A stretch of 64,000 bases of DNA, from contig CAZTUB010000022.1 in assembly GCA_964615905.1 (NCBI GenBank), positions 1 through 64,000 on the forward strand, read 5' to 3'. The position numbers and the translations under genes are program-made. Under the pieces are notes generated by a model. That model worked only from the letters and a program-made list of their open reading frames with translations, made no database searches and had not been told where the DNA came from. Shown here in pieces: positions 35,183 to 44,100 of this stretch; the stretch's first letter is position 1; each line of letters opens with the position of its first letter. This stretch comes from DATLMR01 sp964615905. Its GTDB lineage: Bacteria; Acidobacteriota; Blastocatellia; UBA7656.

Positions 35183-36658
35183 ATGAGCGTATCTATGAAG
35201 CGCGATCAACACGAACATTCACACTCGCAGAATCGGCTTGCGGTTCTACCCACTCCGGTAAGGCTTGAGAGTGATAAACGCACTGGCAAGGGCGTAACGA
35301 TTGCCTTTATAGATTCGGGGTTCTACCCGCACCCCGACCTGACCGAGCCTGAAAACCGCATTGTCGCATTCGAGGATGTAAGCGCGCGCGGTGTTTCGTT
35401 GACTGACGCCGAGCCCGCTAGTTGGGATTGGCACGGCACGCAAGTATCAGTGGCCGCGGCCGGCAATGGTTATCTTTCAGACGGCGTGTACCGGGGGCTT
35501 GCCTGCGACGCGCGAGTAGTGCTGGTCAAGGTGAGCGAGCAAGGAAGAATCACAGAGGAGAATATCGCGCGCGGCATCAGGTGGATTATCGAGAACAAAG
35601 AACTGTACAACATCCGCGTTGTCAGCATATCGCTTGGCGGCGACGCAGATGTTTCATACAAAGAGAACATCGTCGATCAAGCCGCCGAAGAGGCGGTCAG
35701 GTGTGGCGTGATTGTCGTCGCCGCAGCAGGAAACTCAGGGAATCGAGAAGATCATTTTCCCGTCCCCCCGGCGAACTCTCCCTCTGTAATCACCGTCGGC
35801 GGATACGACGATAATAACCGAATCGGTAGCGCTAAAATCGATCTCTACTGGTCGAGCTTTGGGCCGACCGCCGACGGCTTTGTTAAACCTGAGCTGCTGG
35901 CGCCCGCTATGTGGGTTGCCGCGCCGATACTTCCCTGTACCGGTGCTTATAAGAGGGCCGAAGCTCTTTCCCAAATCGCTCACGCTCCCGATTACCTGTT
36001 GAGCAATCTCGCATCCGATTTATGGGAGTCGGCCGAGCTGCCTTTTTCATACCGTCGAGAGAGCCCGCAGGTGATTCGCCGGGTGGCCGAATCGCTGCTA
36101 GGCGAGAGCAAGATAGTTGCTACGCACTACCAACATGTTGACGGCACTTCGTTCGCCGCGCCGCTAGTGGCATCTGTTGTAGCGCAGATGATTGAAGCCA
36201 ATCCCGGTCTCGCGCCGGATGCGATAAAGCACATACTGATCTCTACCGCTGATCGGATTCCCGGCGCGCCCGCGCTGCGGCAGGGTTACGGAATACTCAA
36301 TGCAAGCCGCGCAGTTGAACAGGCTGGCCGCGAGCGGCACACAAACTCTATCTGCTACTTCTGCCCTCCCCGGATCGAAGACGGAAAGCTAGTGTTTGAC
36401 TATCACGACGATGCGGCAGAAACCGTTACGCTCGCGGGCGACTTCAACGGTTGGAACCCTGCGCTGACTCACTTCACGAAATCAGCCACTGGCGCGTGGC
36501 GCGCAGAGATGGACGCACCAGCGCCGGGAAGTTATCAGTACAAATTTATAGTGAACCACACGCGCTGGATCGACGACCCAGGCAACGCGATGAAAGCGCC
36601 TGATGGCTATGGCGGGCTGAACTCTGTCGTCAGCCTTGCCTTAAGCGCAGCTGAGTAA
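35183..36658 (+). CDS. Subtilisin-like S8 protease with C-terminal CBM48-like domain
   Basis: The 491-residue protein has the catalytic triad of S8 peptidases: Asp44 in FIDSG, His84 in DWHGTQVS, oxyanion Asn184 in AAGNSG and Ser323 in GTSFAAP. The last ~85 residues (TVTLAGDFNGWNPALTHF, then YQYKFIVNHTRWIDDP) match glycogen-binding CBM48/AMPK-type domains normally attached to branching or debranching enzymes. There is no signal peptide, so it is predicted to act inside the cell, perhaps on glycogen-associated proteins. About 80 residues between Asn184 and Ser323 are an insertion relative to a minimal subtilase. ATG 35183 is preferred over GTG 35174. It opens the long plus-strand run. Confidence 0.86.
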   Translation: MSVSMKRDQHEHSHSQNRLAVLPTPVRLESDKRTGKGVTIAFIDSGFYPHPDLTEPENRIVAFEDVSARGVSLTDAEPASWDWHGTQVSVAAAGNGYLSDGVYRGLACDARVVLVKVSEQGRITEENIARGIRWIIENKELYNIRVVSISLGGDADVSYKENIVDQAAEEAVRCGVIVVAAAGNSGNREDHFPVPPANSPSVITVGGYDDNNRIGSAKIDLYWSSFGPTADGFVKPELLAPAMWVAAPILPCTGAYKRAEALSQIAHAPDYLLSNLASDLWESAELPFSYRRESPQVIRRVAESLLGESKIVATHYQHVDGTSFAAPLVASVVAQMIEANPGLAPDAIKHILISTADRIPGAPALRQGYGILNASRAVEQAGRERHTNSICYFCPPRIEDGKLVFDYHDDAAETVTLAGDFNGWNPALTHFTKSATGAWRAEMDAPAPGSYQYKFIVNHTRWIDDPGNAMKAPDGYGGLNSVVSLALSAAE

Positions 36659-36683
36659 GCCGCGACAAGTAAGAGATAGAAAG

Positions 36684-37511
36684 ATGAATACAGAGATCGC
36701 CGCTAACACTTCGCGTTTTACATCTAGCTCAAAGGCACGCGCGAGCCACTGGCCGGAGTACGCGATGGAAGCCTTTGGGCTCGGCCTTTTCATGATCTCA
36801 GCCTGCGCTTTTGGGGTTCTCCTAGAGCATCCCGACTCGCCTGTCCATCAGGCGATACCCGGCACAACGCTGAGGCGCGTCTTGATGGGCGCGGCGATGG
36901 GGCTCACCGCTATAGCCAACGTCTATTCGCCCTGGGGAAAGAGATCGGGCGCGCACCTTAACCCTTCCTTAACGCTGGCTTTTTTTCGACTTGGCAAGAT
37001 CAAGCCAAGAGATACGGTCTTTTATTTGTCCTCACACTTTATCGGCGGGCTCGTCGGTGTCCTGTTGGCGCGCGCTACATTCGCAGAATTTTTAGCCCAC
37101 CCGGCCGTCAACTATGTTGCAACAACCCCCGGCTCAACCGGAATTGCCGCAGCGTTTATGGCCGAAGCCCTCATCTCTTTCATATTGATGGCGGTAGTGC
37201 TCAGGCTATCGAACACCGCGAGGCTATCGCGCTTCACCGGCTTATTCGCGGGCGCGCTGGTGATGGTCTACATCAGCATAGAAGCGCCGCTCTCAGGCAT
37301 GAGCATGAATCCCGCGCGGACCTTTGGGTCGGCCATCTCTGCAAATACCTGGACCGCACTCTGGGTCTACTTCACGGCTCCCCCACTGGGGATGTTGCTT
37401 GCGGCTGAAGCTCACTTGCGGCTCGCGGGAGCCGGAAATATCTTCTGCGCCAAGCTCCACCACGACAACGACAAGCGATGCATCTTTCGATGCAACTTCG
37501 GACAAATCTAA
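36684..37511 (+). CDS. MIP-family channel (aquaporin/glycerol facilitator type)
   Basis: The 275-residue membrane protein has about six hydrophobic segments and the two pore loops of the family: GAHLNPS near residue 90-96, where NPS replaces the usual NPA, and SGMSMNPARTFG near 203-214 with intact NPAR. Altered first loops are known among aquaporin relatives and may change selectivity. The start ATG 36684 lies 25 bases after the subtilase stop, so the genes are probably cotranscribed. Permeation of water, glycerol or a small neutral solute is expected. Confidence 0.88.
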   Translation: MNTEIAANTSRFTSSSKARASHWPEYAMEAFGLGLFMISACAFGVLLEHPDSPVHQAIPGTTLRRVLMGAAMGLTAIANVYSPWGKRSGAHLNPSLTLAFFRLGKIKPRDTVFYLSSHFIGGLVGVLLARATFAEFLAHPAVNYVATTPGSTGIAAAFMAEALISFILMAVVLRLSNTARLSRFTGLFAGALVMVYISIEAPLSGMSMNPARTFGSAISANTWTALWVYFTAPPLGMLLAAEAHLRLAGAGNIFCAKLHHDNDKRCIFRCNFGQI

Positions 37512-37526
37512 TAAGGAGATTCACCA

Positions 37527-38252
37527 ATGAGAATGCGAAAGATTAGCCTGGCCCTTTTTATGACAGCCGCTTTCTTAGTGTCGCATTATTCACTAACCTC
37601 CCTGGCCCGCGCTAACGGCGAGACGCGGTTTGTGGTGCGGATCGAAAACGTCTCTAGCAAAGACGGCCAGACGTCGCTGAACGGAAGCCGATGGCCTTTT
37701 GCGCTCTCTCCCGGCATGTGGGTGACGCACAAACGGGCGGCGGCGCTATTTGAGGAAGGCAAGACGGCGAGTCCCGGTATCGAGATGCAAGCGGAAGATG
37801 GTAATCCTGAAGGGCTCATAAGGATGCTTGAATCTCAAAATCACAACGGCCACGGTCTGTTCAATACTCCGGTTGGGGCGAGCGCACCCGGACCAATCGG
37901 ACCGGGCGGGGCTTATGAGTTCATCGTTACCGGCAAGTCCGGAATGAAACTCTCAATCGCGCTGATGTTCGGCCAATCCAACGACTGGTTCTATGCACCC
38001 GGAAAAGGTATTGATCTGTTCAAGAACGGCAAGCCAGTTACGGGCGACATAACCTCGAATTTCATTCTATACGACGCCGGGACCGAGAAGGATGAAGAGC
38101 CGGGCGTCGGGCCTAACCAAGCGCCGCGCCAGAAAAACCCCAACACCGGCGATGACGAGCACGGTGTGGTTCGCAAAGTAAAAGGCTCTGCATTCCTATC
38201 CAAAACCGGAGAGATGTTTCGAGTCACCATCACACCAGAGGAGAAAATGTAA
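37527..38252 (+). CDS. Exported spondin-domain protein
   Basis: The 241-residue protein has a signal segment (ISLALFMTAAFLVSHYSLTSLARA) and then a spondin_N-like domain: FVVRIENVSSK, FALSPGMWVTHK, GLFNTPVGASAPGPIGPGGAYEFIV and LSIALMFGQSNDWFYAP. In bacteria such domains occur in exported proteins of unknown role. ATG 37527 follows AAGGAGA. It lies 15 bases after the aquaporin gene and two bases before the next gene, clearly in one operon. An extracytoplasmic location is expected. Confidence 0.82.
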   Translation: MRMRKISLALFMTAAFLVSHYSLTSLARANGETRFVVRIENVSSKDGQTSLNGSRWPFALSPGMWVTHKRAAALFEEGKTASPGIEMQAEDGNPEGLIRMLESQNHNGHGLFNTPVGASAPGPIGPGGAYEFIVTGKSGMKLSIALMFGQSNDWFYAPGKGIDLFKNGKPVTGDITSNFILYDAGTEKDEEPGVGPNQAPRQKNPNTGDDEHGVVRKVKGSAFLSKTGEMFRVTITPEEKM

Positions 38253-38254
38253 CC

Positions 38255-39133
38255 ATGAAAATTTTGATTAGAACGATCACCCTTGCCCTGGTTGTAATGA
38301 CGGCAACCGGTCTTGCAAGCGCGCAGGTAGCGGAAAAGAGGACCTTGACGCTCGACGGCGCAAAGCGAGTGATAGCGGCGGCGGTTGCCGAGGCCAGAAG
38401 GTTGAACGCTCCCGGCGGCGTCATCGCCGTCGTAGATGACGGCGGCAACCTGATTGCGCTCGAACGCCTGGATAATACTTTCGCGGCTGGCGCGACCGTT
38501 TCAATCGGCAAAGCGCGAACCGCCGTGCTATTCAAGAGGCCAACAAAAGTATTCGAGGAGATCATCAAGAACGGGCGCACAGCGATGGTCGCGCTCCCGG
38601 ACGCTCTCTTCACGCCGCTTCAAGGCGGCATACCCATCGAGTTTGAAGGAAAAATCATAGGCGGCATCGGCGTTAGCGGAGCGGCCAGCGCGCAGCAAGA
38701 CGAAGAGCTTGCCGTGGCCGGTGCAAATATCTTTAAGACCGTGGCGATGAATCCTGAGATGCCGCCCGCGCCCGTAACTTACTTTGCCAAAGAGAAGGTC
38801 GCGGCGGCTTTTGCTAAAGGAGCTGTCCTGTTCGACGCAAGCGATAAGTACATGGTTCACGCGAGTCGTCGCGACAAGGCAGGCAGTGCCGAACTGCACA
38901 CGAAAGATGCAGACATTATCTATGTGCTCGAAGGGACCGCCGTTTTTGTCACAGGCGGCACGGTCGTCGAGCCAAGGCAGATTGCCGACGACGAGATTCG
39001 CGGCAAAGAGATTCGCGGCGGCGAGACGCATCATCTTGGCAGGGGCGACGTGATTATAGTCCCCGCTGGCACTCCTCACTGGTTCAAAGAGGTGTCCGCG
39101 CCGTTCAACTACTACGTTGTGAAAGCTCGATAA
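38255..39133 (+). CDS. HbpS/GlcG-like protein fused to a cupin domain
   Basis: The 292-residue protein starts with a signal peptide (ITLALVVMTATGLASA). Residues about 25-160 form a haem-degrading/HbpS-GlcG-type domain: LTLDGAKRVIAAAVAEARRL, VIAVVDDGGNLIALERLD, GGIPIEFEGKIIGGIGVSGA. Residues about 190-292 are a cupin: VLEGTAVFVTGG and GDVIIVPAGTPHWFKEV, with His and Glu positions that could hold a metal. HbpS-type proteins bind haem or small oxidised carbon compounds. It is two bases after the spondin gene and belongs to an operon ending in a gluconolactonase-like enzyme. Confidence 0.83.
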   Translation: MKILIRTITLALVVMTATGLASAQVAEKRTLTLDGAKRVIAAAVAEARRLNAPGGVIAVVDDGGNLIALERLDNTFAAGATVSIGKARTAVLFKRPTKVFEEIIKNGRTAMVALPDALFTPLQGGIPIEFEGKIIGGIGVSGAASAQQDEELAVAGANIFKTVAMNPEMPPAPVTYFAKEKVAAAFAKGAVLFDASDKYMVHASRRDKAGSAELHTKDADIIYVLEGTAVFVTGGTVVEPRQIADDEIRGKEIRGGETHHLGRGDVIIVPAGTPHWFKEVSAPFNYYVVKAR

Positions 39134-39146
39134 GAAGGAGCAGAAG

Positions 39147-40796
39147 ATGAAGACGCGAATCTACATTTCGATTGCAGCGGGGTTGGTTGTGCTGGCGGTC
39201 GCGCTTTCGAGCGTAGCCGGGCCAAATGCGCCCGCGCCCACAGGCAAGCCGGAAGCGATTATCGATCTGGCGACCGAAGAAGGGGTGCGGATGGTCAAAG
39301 GCGAATGGCGATACAGCGACACTCGCATAGTCGAAGTCGATTTTCGAGCGCCCGGCCCTGACATGCAGCCGACCGGCGCGCAGGTCAAGACCTATGACTA
39401 CACGCCCCACGCGGGTGGGGCCGATTTCGACGATTCGAAGTGGCAAGTAATCAGCCCCACGACGCTTGACCAGCGCCGCGCAACAGGCCGTATCTGTTTC
39501 AACTGGTATCGTATCAAGATCACGATCCCTGAGCGCGTTGGTCATTTCGACACCTCGGGCTCTACGGTAGTGTTTGAGACCGCGCTTGATGATTACGCGG
39601 AGGTCTGGGTTGACGGCGAGCTGCCTCGACATATCGCGCAGACAGGCGGCGCAGTCGTGAGCGGGTGGAACGCCCCGAACCGCATCCGAATCGCGCGTGA
39701 CGTGAAGCCCGGCCAGCAGATCCAGCTCGCGGTCTTTGGCATGAACGGGCCGATCTCAAACCCGCCGACAAATTTTATATGGATGCGTTACGCGAGGCTT
39801 GAGTTTTACAAGACCGAAACTCGCGGGCCCGTCGCGATCATTCCCAGCGAAGTAAACGTCGAGGTAATTCGCAAAGAGGCTGAGATCGACCGAATCATCG
39901 GGCCGAATCCGAAGGTGTTCAAGCTAGCGGAAGGGTTCAAGTTTACCGAAGGCCCGGTGTGGACAGGTGACGGGTTGCTCTTTAGCGATCCGAACAGCAA
40001 CGCGATCTACAGGTACACCCCGAACGGAAACGACGTGGGAAGGCTTGAGCTGTTTCGCATGCCGAGCGGCTATGCAGGCGCGGACGTCGCAGAGTACGGC
40101 CAGCCCGGGTCGAACGGGCTAGCGTTCGACTCCAGCGGGCGGCTCACGATCAACGAGCACGGCAATCACAGGGTTTCGCGTCTCGAAAAAGACGGCAGCC
40201 TAACGGTGATCGCGGACAGGTTTGAGGGTAAGCGGTTGAACAGCCCGAACGATCTTGTTTACCGCTCGGATGGAACGCTCTTTTTCACAGACCCCCCGTT
40301 CGGGCTGCCGAAGTTCTTTGACGACCCGCGCAAGGAGTTGTCTTTCAGCGGAGTCTATTCGATCTACAAAGGCAAGCTGCAACTCCTCACAAAAGAGCTG
40401 GCCGGGCCAAACGGAATTGCGTTGTCGCCTGATGAGAAGCACATATACGTCGGCAACTGGGACGAAAAGAGAAAGATAGTCATGCGCTACGAAGTGAACC
40501 CGGTCGGCACACTGAGAAAGGGCCAAGTCTTCTTCGACATGACCTCGGCCAAAGGCGAAGACGCGATTGACGGGATCAAAGTAGACAGGGAAGGCAATCT
40601 CTATGTATCAGGGCCGGGCGGGTTGTGGGTGATCTCGCCTCAAGGCAGGCACCTCGGAACGATCATGCTTGCCATGCACCCGCACAACTTTGCGTGGGGC
40701 GACGAGGACGGCAAGACGCTATATCTCTGCGCGCGTGGCGGTCTATATCGGATGAGGCTCAACATCGCGGGCGAAAGACCGCTGGCTAGAAACTAG
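39147..40796 (+). CDS. SMP-30/gluconolactonase-like protein with N-terminal sensor-like domain
   Basis: The 549-residue protein has a signal peptide (about 1-25). Residues about 40-220 contain a jelly-roll galactose-binding-like domain (WQVISPTTLDQRR, FNWYRIKITIPE, FETALDDYAEVWVDGE). Residues about 250-540 form the SMP-30/gluconolactonase propeller: FTEGPVWTGDGLLFSDPNSNAIYRY, GSNGLAFDSSGRLTINEHGNHRVSRLE, NSPNDLVYRSDGTLFFTDPPFG and NGIALSPDEKHIYV, with the acidic metal-binding residues present. Members hydrolyse gluconolactone or related lactones. ATG 39147 follows GAAGGAG, 13 bases after the HbpS-cupin gene. It is probably periplasmic and may hydrolyse lactones from sugar oxidation. Confidence 0.88.
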   Translation: MKTRIYISIAAGLVVLAVALSSVAGPNAPAPTGKPEAIIDLATEEGVRMVKGEWRYSDTRIVEVDFRAPGPDMQPTGAQVKTYDYTPHAGGADFDDSKWQVISPTTLDQRRATGRICFNWYRIKITIPERVGHFDTSGSTVVFETALDDYAEVWVDGELPRHIAQTGGAVVSGWNAPNRIRIARDVKPGQQIQLAVFGMNGPISNPPTNFIWMRYARLEFYKTETRGPVAIIPSEVNVEVIRKEAEIDRIIGPNPKVFKLAEGFKFTEGPVWTGDGLLFSDPNSNAIYRYTPNGNDVGRLELFRMPSGYAGADVAEYGQPGSNGLAFDSSGRLTINEHGNHRVSRLEKDGSLTVIADRFEGKRLNSPNDLVYRSDGTLFFTDPPFGLPKFFDDPRKELSFSGVYSIYKGKLQLLTKELAGPNGIALSPDEKHIYVGNWDEKRKIVMRYEVNPVGTLRKGQVFFDMTSAKGEDAIDGIKVDREGNLYVSGPGGLWVISPQGRHLGTIMLAMHPHNFAWGDEDGKTLYLCARGGLYRMRLNIAGERPLARN

Positions 40797-40817
40797 ACTC
40801 TGCGACAGGAGAACCAG

Positions 40818-41048
40818 ATGCGTAAGGATGGACGTTATTTTGTGATCACACATAGAAACGGGACCCTTCCGGTTGGCGGATGGGTCCCTGCCGCTACGAA
40901 CCGCGAACGTTTTGACCGACGTTATACCAGGCCCGTCATAAGCAACGATATTCTGAGCGACGAACCCGAAAGGGATGACGAGACGCGACCGCGCAGCCAC
41001 ATCGTCGATTCGCTTGAAAGCTTGCTGAGAGACGAGGTTGAAATATAA
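40818..41048 (+). CDS. Small protein of unknown function
   Basis: A 76-residue polar protein beginning MRKDGRYFVITHRNGTLPVGGWVP and rich in Arg and Asp near the end. ACAGGAG precedes ATG 40818 at good spacing, 21 bases after the gluconolactonase gene, so I take it as real. No signal peptide or membrane segment. It matches no family I know. It lies directly before the giant regulator and may form part of that operon. Confidence 0.6.
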   Translation: MRKDGRYFVITHRNGTLPVGGWVPAATNRERFDRRYTRPVISNDILSDEPERDDETRPRSHIVDSLESLLRDEVEI

Positions 41049-41142
41049 ACTGCCGGGGACACAAGGGTTTCAAGACAGGCTCCTTAATCAGTTAAGACAT
41101 TCCCAACTTCGTCTGTCGGCGCTGGGCGTTCGCGAGGTTTGT

Positions 41143-44100
41143 ATGGGCAACCCGGACTATGAAGTCATTCAAGAACTGACGCGAACCGAATGGTACATTC
41201 TTCAAAGAGCCCGCCGCGGTCGTGACGGAAAAAATGTGCTTCTCAAATCCCCGCTTAGAAACCCGCCCAGTTTGAGTGACCTTGTTTTATTGGAACGCGA
41301 GTTGGAGACGCTGCGCGAGCTATCAGCGCGCGGCCTGGCGAGCGCGGTCGAGATGCGCCGTGACGAACGGGCTTGCTTTCTGGTGATGGAAGACAGCGGC
41401 GGGATCCCGCTTTCTTCGCTTTTCATCCGGCAAAGCTTGCCGATAGAGTCTTTCCTGAAGATCGCGATTCAACTCTGTACAGTTCTAGCAGAGTTGCACC
41501 GGCGCAATATAATACTTAAAAACATCAACCCCGCGAGCATACTCGTTCATCCCGAGACGCGCGAAGTCCAGATAGTAGATTTCAGCCATGCCTGGCGCGC
41601 TTCCGGCGAATCGCAACAGATAGTTTCGCCCTACACGCTCGGCGAGATGCTCGCTTACGTTTCCCCTGAGCAGACCGGGCGGATGAACCGCTCGATAGAT
41701 TACCGCACAGATTTTTACTCGCTCGGCGTTACCTTGTACGAGCTGCTTACCGGAGCAGTCCCGTTCCGCTCTGACGATACGCTTGAGCTGATTCACTGGC
41801 ACATAGCCAGGACCGCCCGCCCGCCTGTAGAAATAAACCCTGATATTCCCGAAGTAATCTCACAGATAGTGATGAAGCTGCTCTCAAAGACCGCCGAGCA
41901 GCGATACCAGAGCGCGCTCGGGTTGAGAGAAGACCTTGAGCGGTGCGAAACCGAATGGGCCGCTCACCGCAAGGTAGAGCCGTTCGCGCTCGGCAGCAAA
42001 GACGTATCGGACCGGTTTCTAGTATCTCAAAAGCTTTATGGACGAGACCGCGAAGTAAAGGATATGCTCGCGGCTTTTGATCGCGCATGTGACGGGCCGG
42101 CAGCGATGATGCTTGTCGCGGGTTATTCGGGTATCGGCAAGACCTCCCTGATTCAGGAGTTGTATAAACCGATCGTTCGCGAGCGCGGCTATTTCATCTC
42201 AGGGAAGTTCGACCAGATCGCACGCATTCCCTACGGCGCGTTCATACAGGCCTTCAGGGCGCTCTGCCGCGAGATGCTTACGGAGGGCGAGGAGCAGCTC
42301 GCCTTCTGGCGTGACTCTTTATCGCAAGCGCTTGGCGTAAATTGCAGCGTCATAGCCGAAGTCATACCCGAAATAGAATTGATCCTGGGGCCGCAGCCGC
42401 CCGCCCCTGTGCTTGGCCCTGCTGAAGCTCAGAACCGCTTTCGTTTAGTCTTTCAAAACTTTGTCAGCACGCTTGCGCGAAAAGAGCACCCGCTCGTTAT
42501 CTTTCTTGACGACCTGCAATGGGCCGACTCGGCGACGCTCAATCTTTTGCAACCGTTGCTGGCGAGCCCCGATATTCAGTACCTGTTTTTGATCGGGGCC
42601 TATCGCGACAATGAGGTAAACGCAGCCCACCCGCTCGCGCGCGCGCTACACGACCTTGCGGAAGATCGGGTGCGGCTGCATCACGTTGCACTTGGGCCGC
42701 TGGCGCTCGGCGATCTCGCGTTACTGATACGCGACACTCTACACGGCGACCTCGCGGATGTTGAGCCTTTAGCCAGATTGGTCTTACACAAGACTGAGGG
42801 TAACCCCTTCTTCGTTATTCAGTTCCTCAAAGCGCTCTACAACGCAAAGCTGATTGAATTCGACTATGACCACAGCCGCTGGGTCTTTCACGTCGAGGCA
42901 ATAGCCGAGGCCGGTATGACCGACAACGTCATAGATTTAATGACTCGGCGGATTCAGAAGCTCTCGACAAAAGCACAGGGCGCGCTGATGCTCGGAGCCT
43001 GCATCGGCAGCCGCTTCGACCTGCACACGCTCGCAGTGGTCAGCCAGCAATCGTGCGAAGCCACCGCCGCTGATCTATCTGAGGCGCTCGACGAAGGTGT
43101 GATCCTGCCGATCAGAGATTCATATGCGCCGCTTGCAGGCGACGCTTCCGCGCTGGAAACAGAGGCTAACCCTCTTTACTCTTTTTTGCACGACCGCATG
43201 CAGCAAGCCGCTTATGCCTTGATCCCTTCCGAGCGCAAACAACTTGTTCATCTAACCGTCGGCCGATTGCTGCTTGAGAAGGCCGGAGGCGACGCGGTTG
43301 AAGAGAATGGCTTTGACATCGTCAATCATCTCAATCTCGGAAGCAGTCTCATCACCGATGAAACCGAACGATTGACCCTGGCGCGTCTCAATCTGAACGC
43401 GGGGCGCAGGGCGAAGTCTTCAACCGCGTACGAAGCGGCGCTGGGGTACTTTAATTCAGGAATCGCGCTGCTCTCGGATAAGCACTGGGATTCGAATTAC
43501 GAGCTCGCCTTTGCCCTTAACCTCGAAGCGGCCGAAAGCCAGTACCTTTGCGGCAACTTTGACGAGGCGGGACGAAAGATCGACCTGCTCCTCGACCGCG
43601 CTCGGACGAGCCTGGACCGCGCAAAGGTCTACAACCTGCGGATGGTCCAGTACGAAAATATGTCTCGCTACGCGGATGCGCTGGCCGTCGCTCGCGAAAG
43701 CCTCGCGCTGTTTGGCCTCTCCTTTCCCGATTCTGCGGAGGATAAACAGGCCGCGCTCGAACACGAGATCGCTTCGATTCAATCTCTGCTGGCAGACCGC
43801 CAGATCTCCTCGCTGATCGACCTCCCCGTGGCAGACGATCCCGATGTACGGATGGTCATGAACATCCTGACAGACATCTGGTCGCCCGCATACATAACGG
43901 GAGACGCGGTCCTTGCGCGTCTGATTTCGGCCACGATGGTGCGGCTTTCGCTCGTTTTCGGGAATGTTGAAGAATCGGCCTACGGCTATGTCACACACGC
44001 CATCACAGTCGGGCCTGTGCGTGAGGATTATCAGTCCGCTTACGAATTTGGCAGGCTCGCTTTGCGCGTGAACGAGAGGTTCAACGATTCAAGGCGGCGC

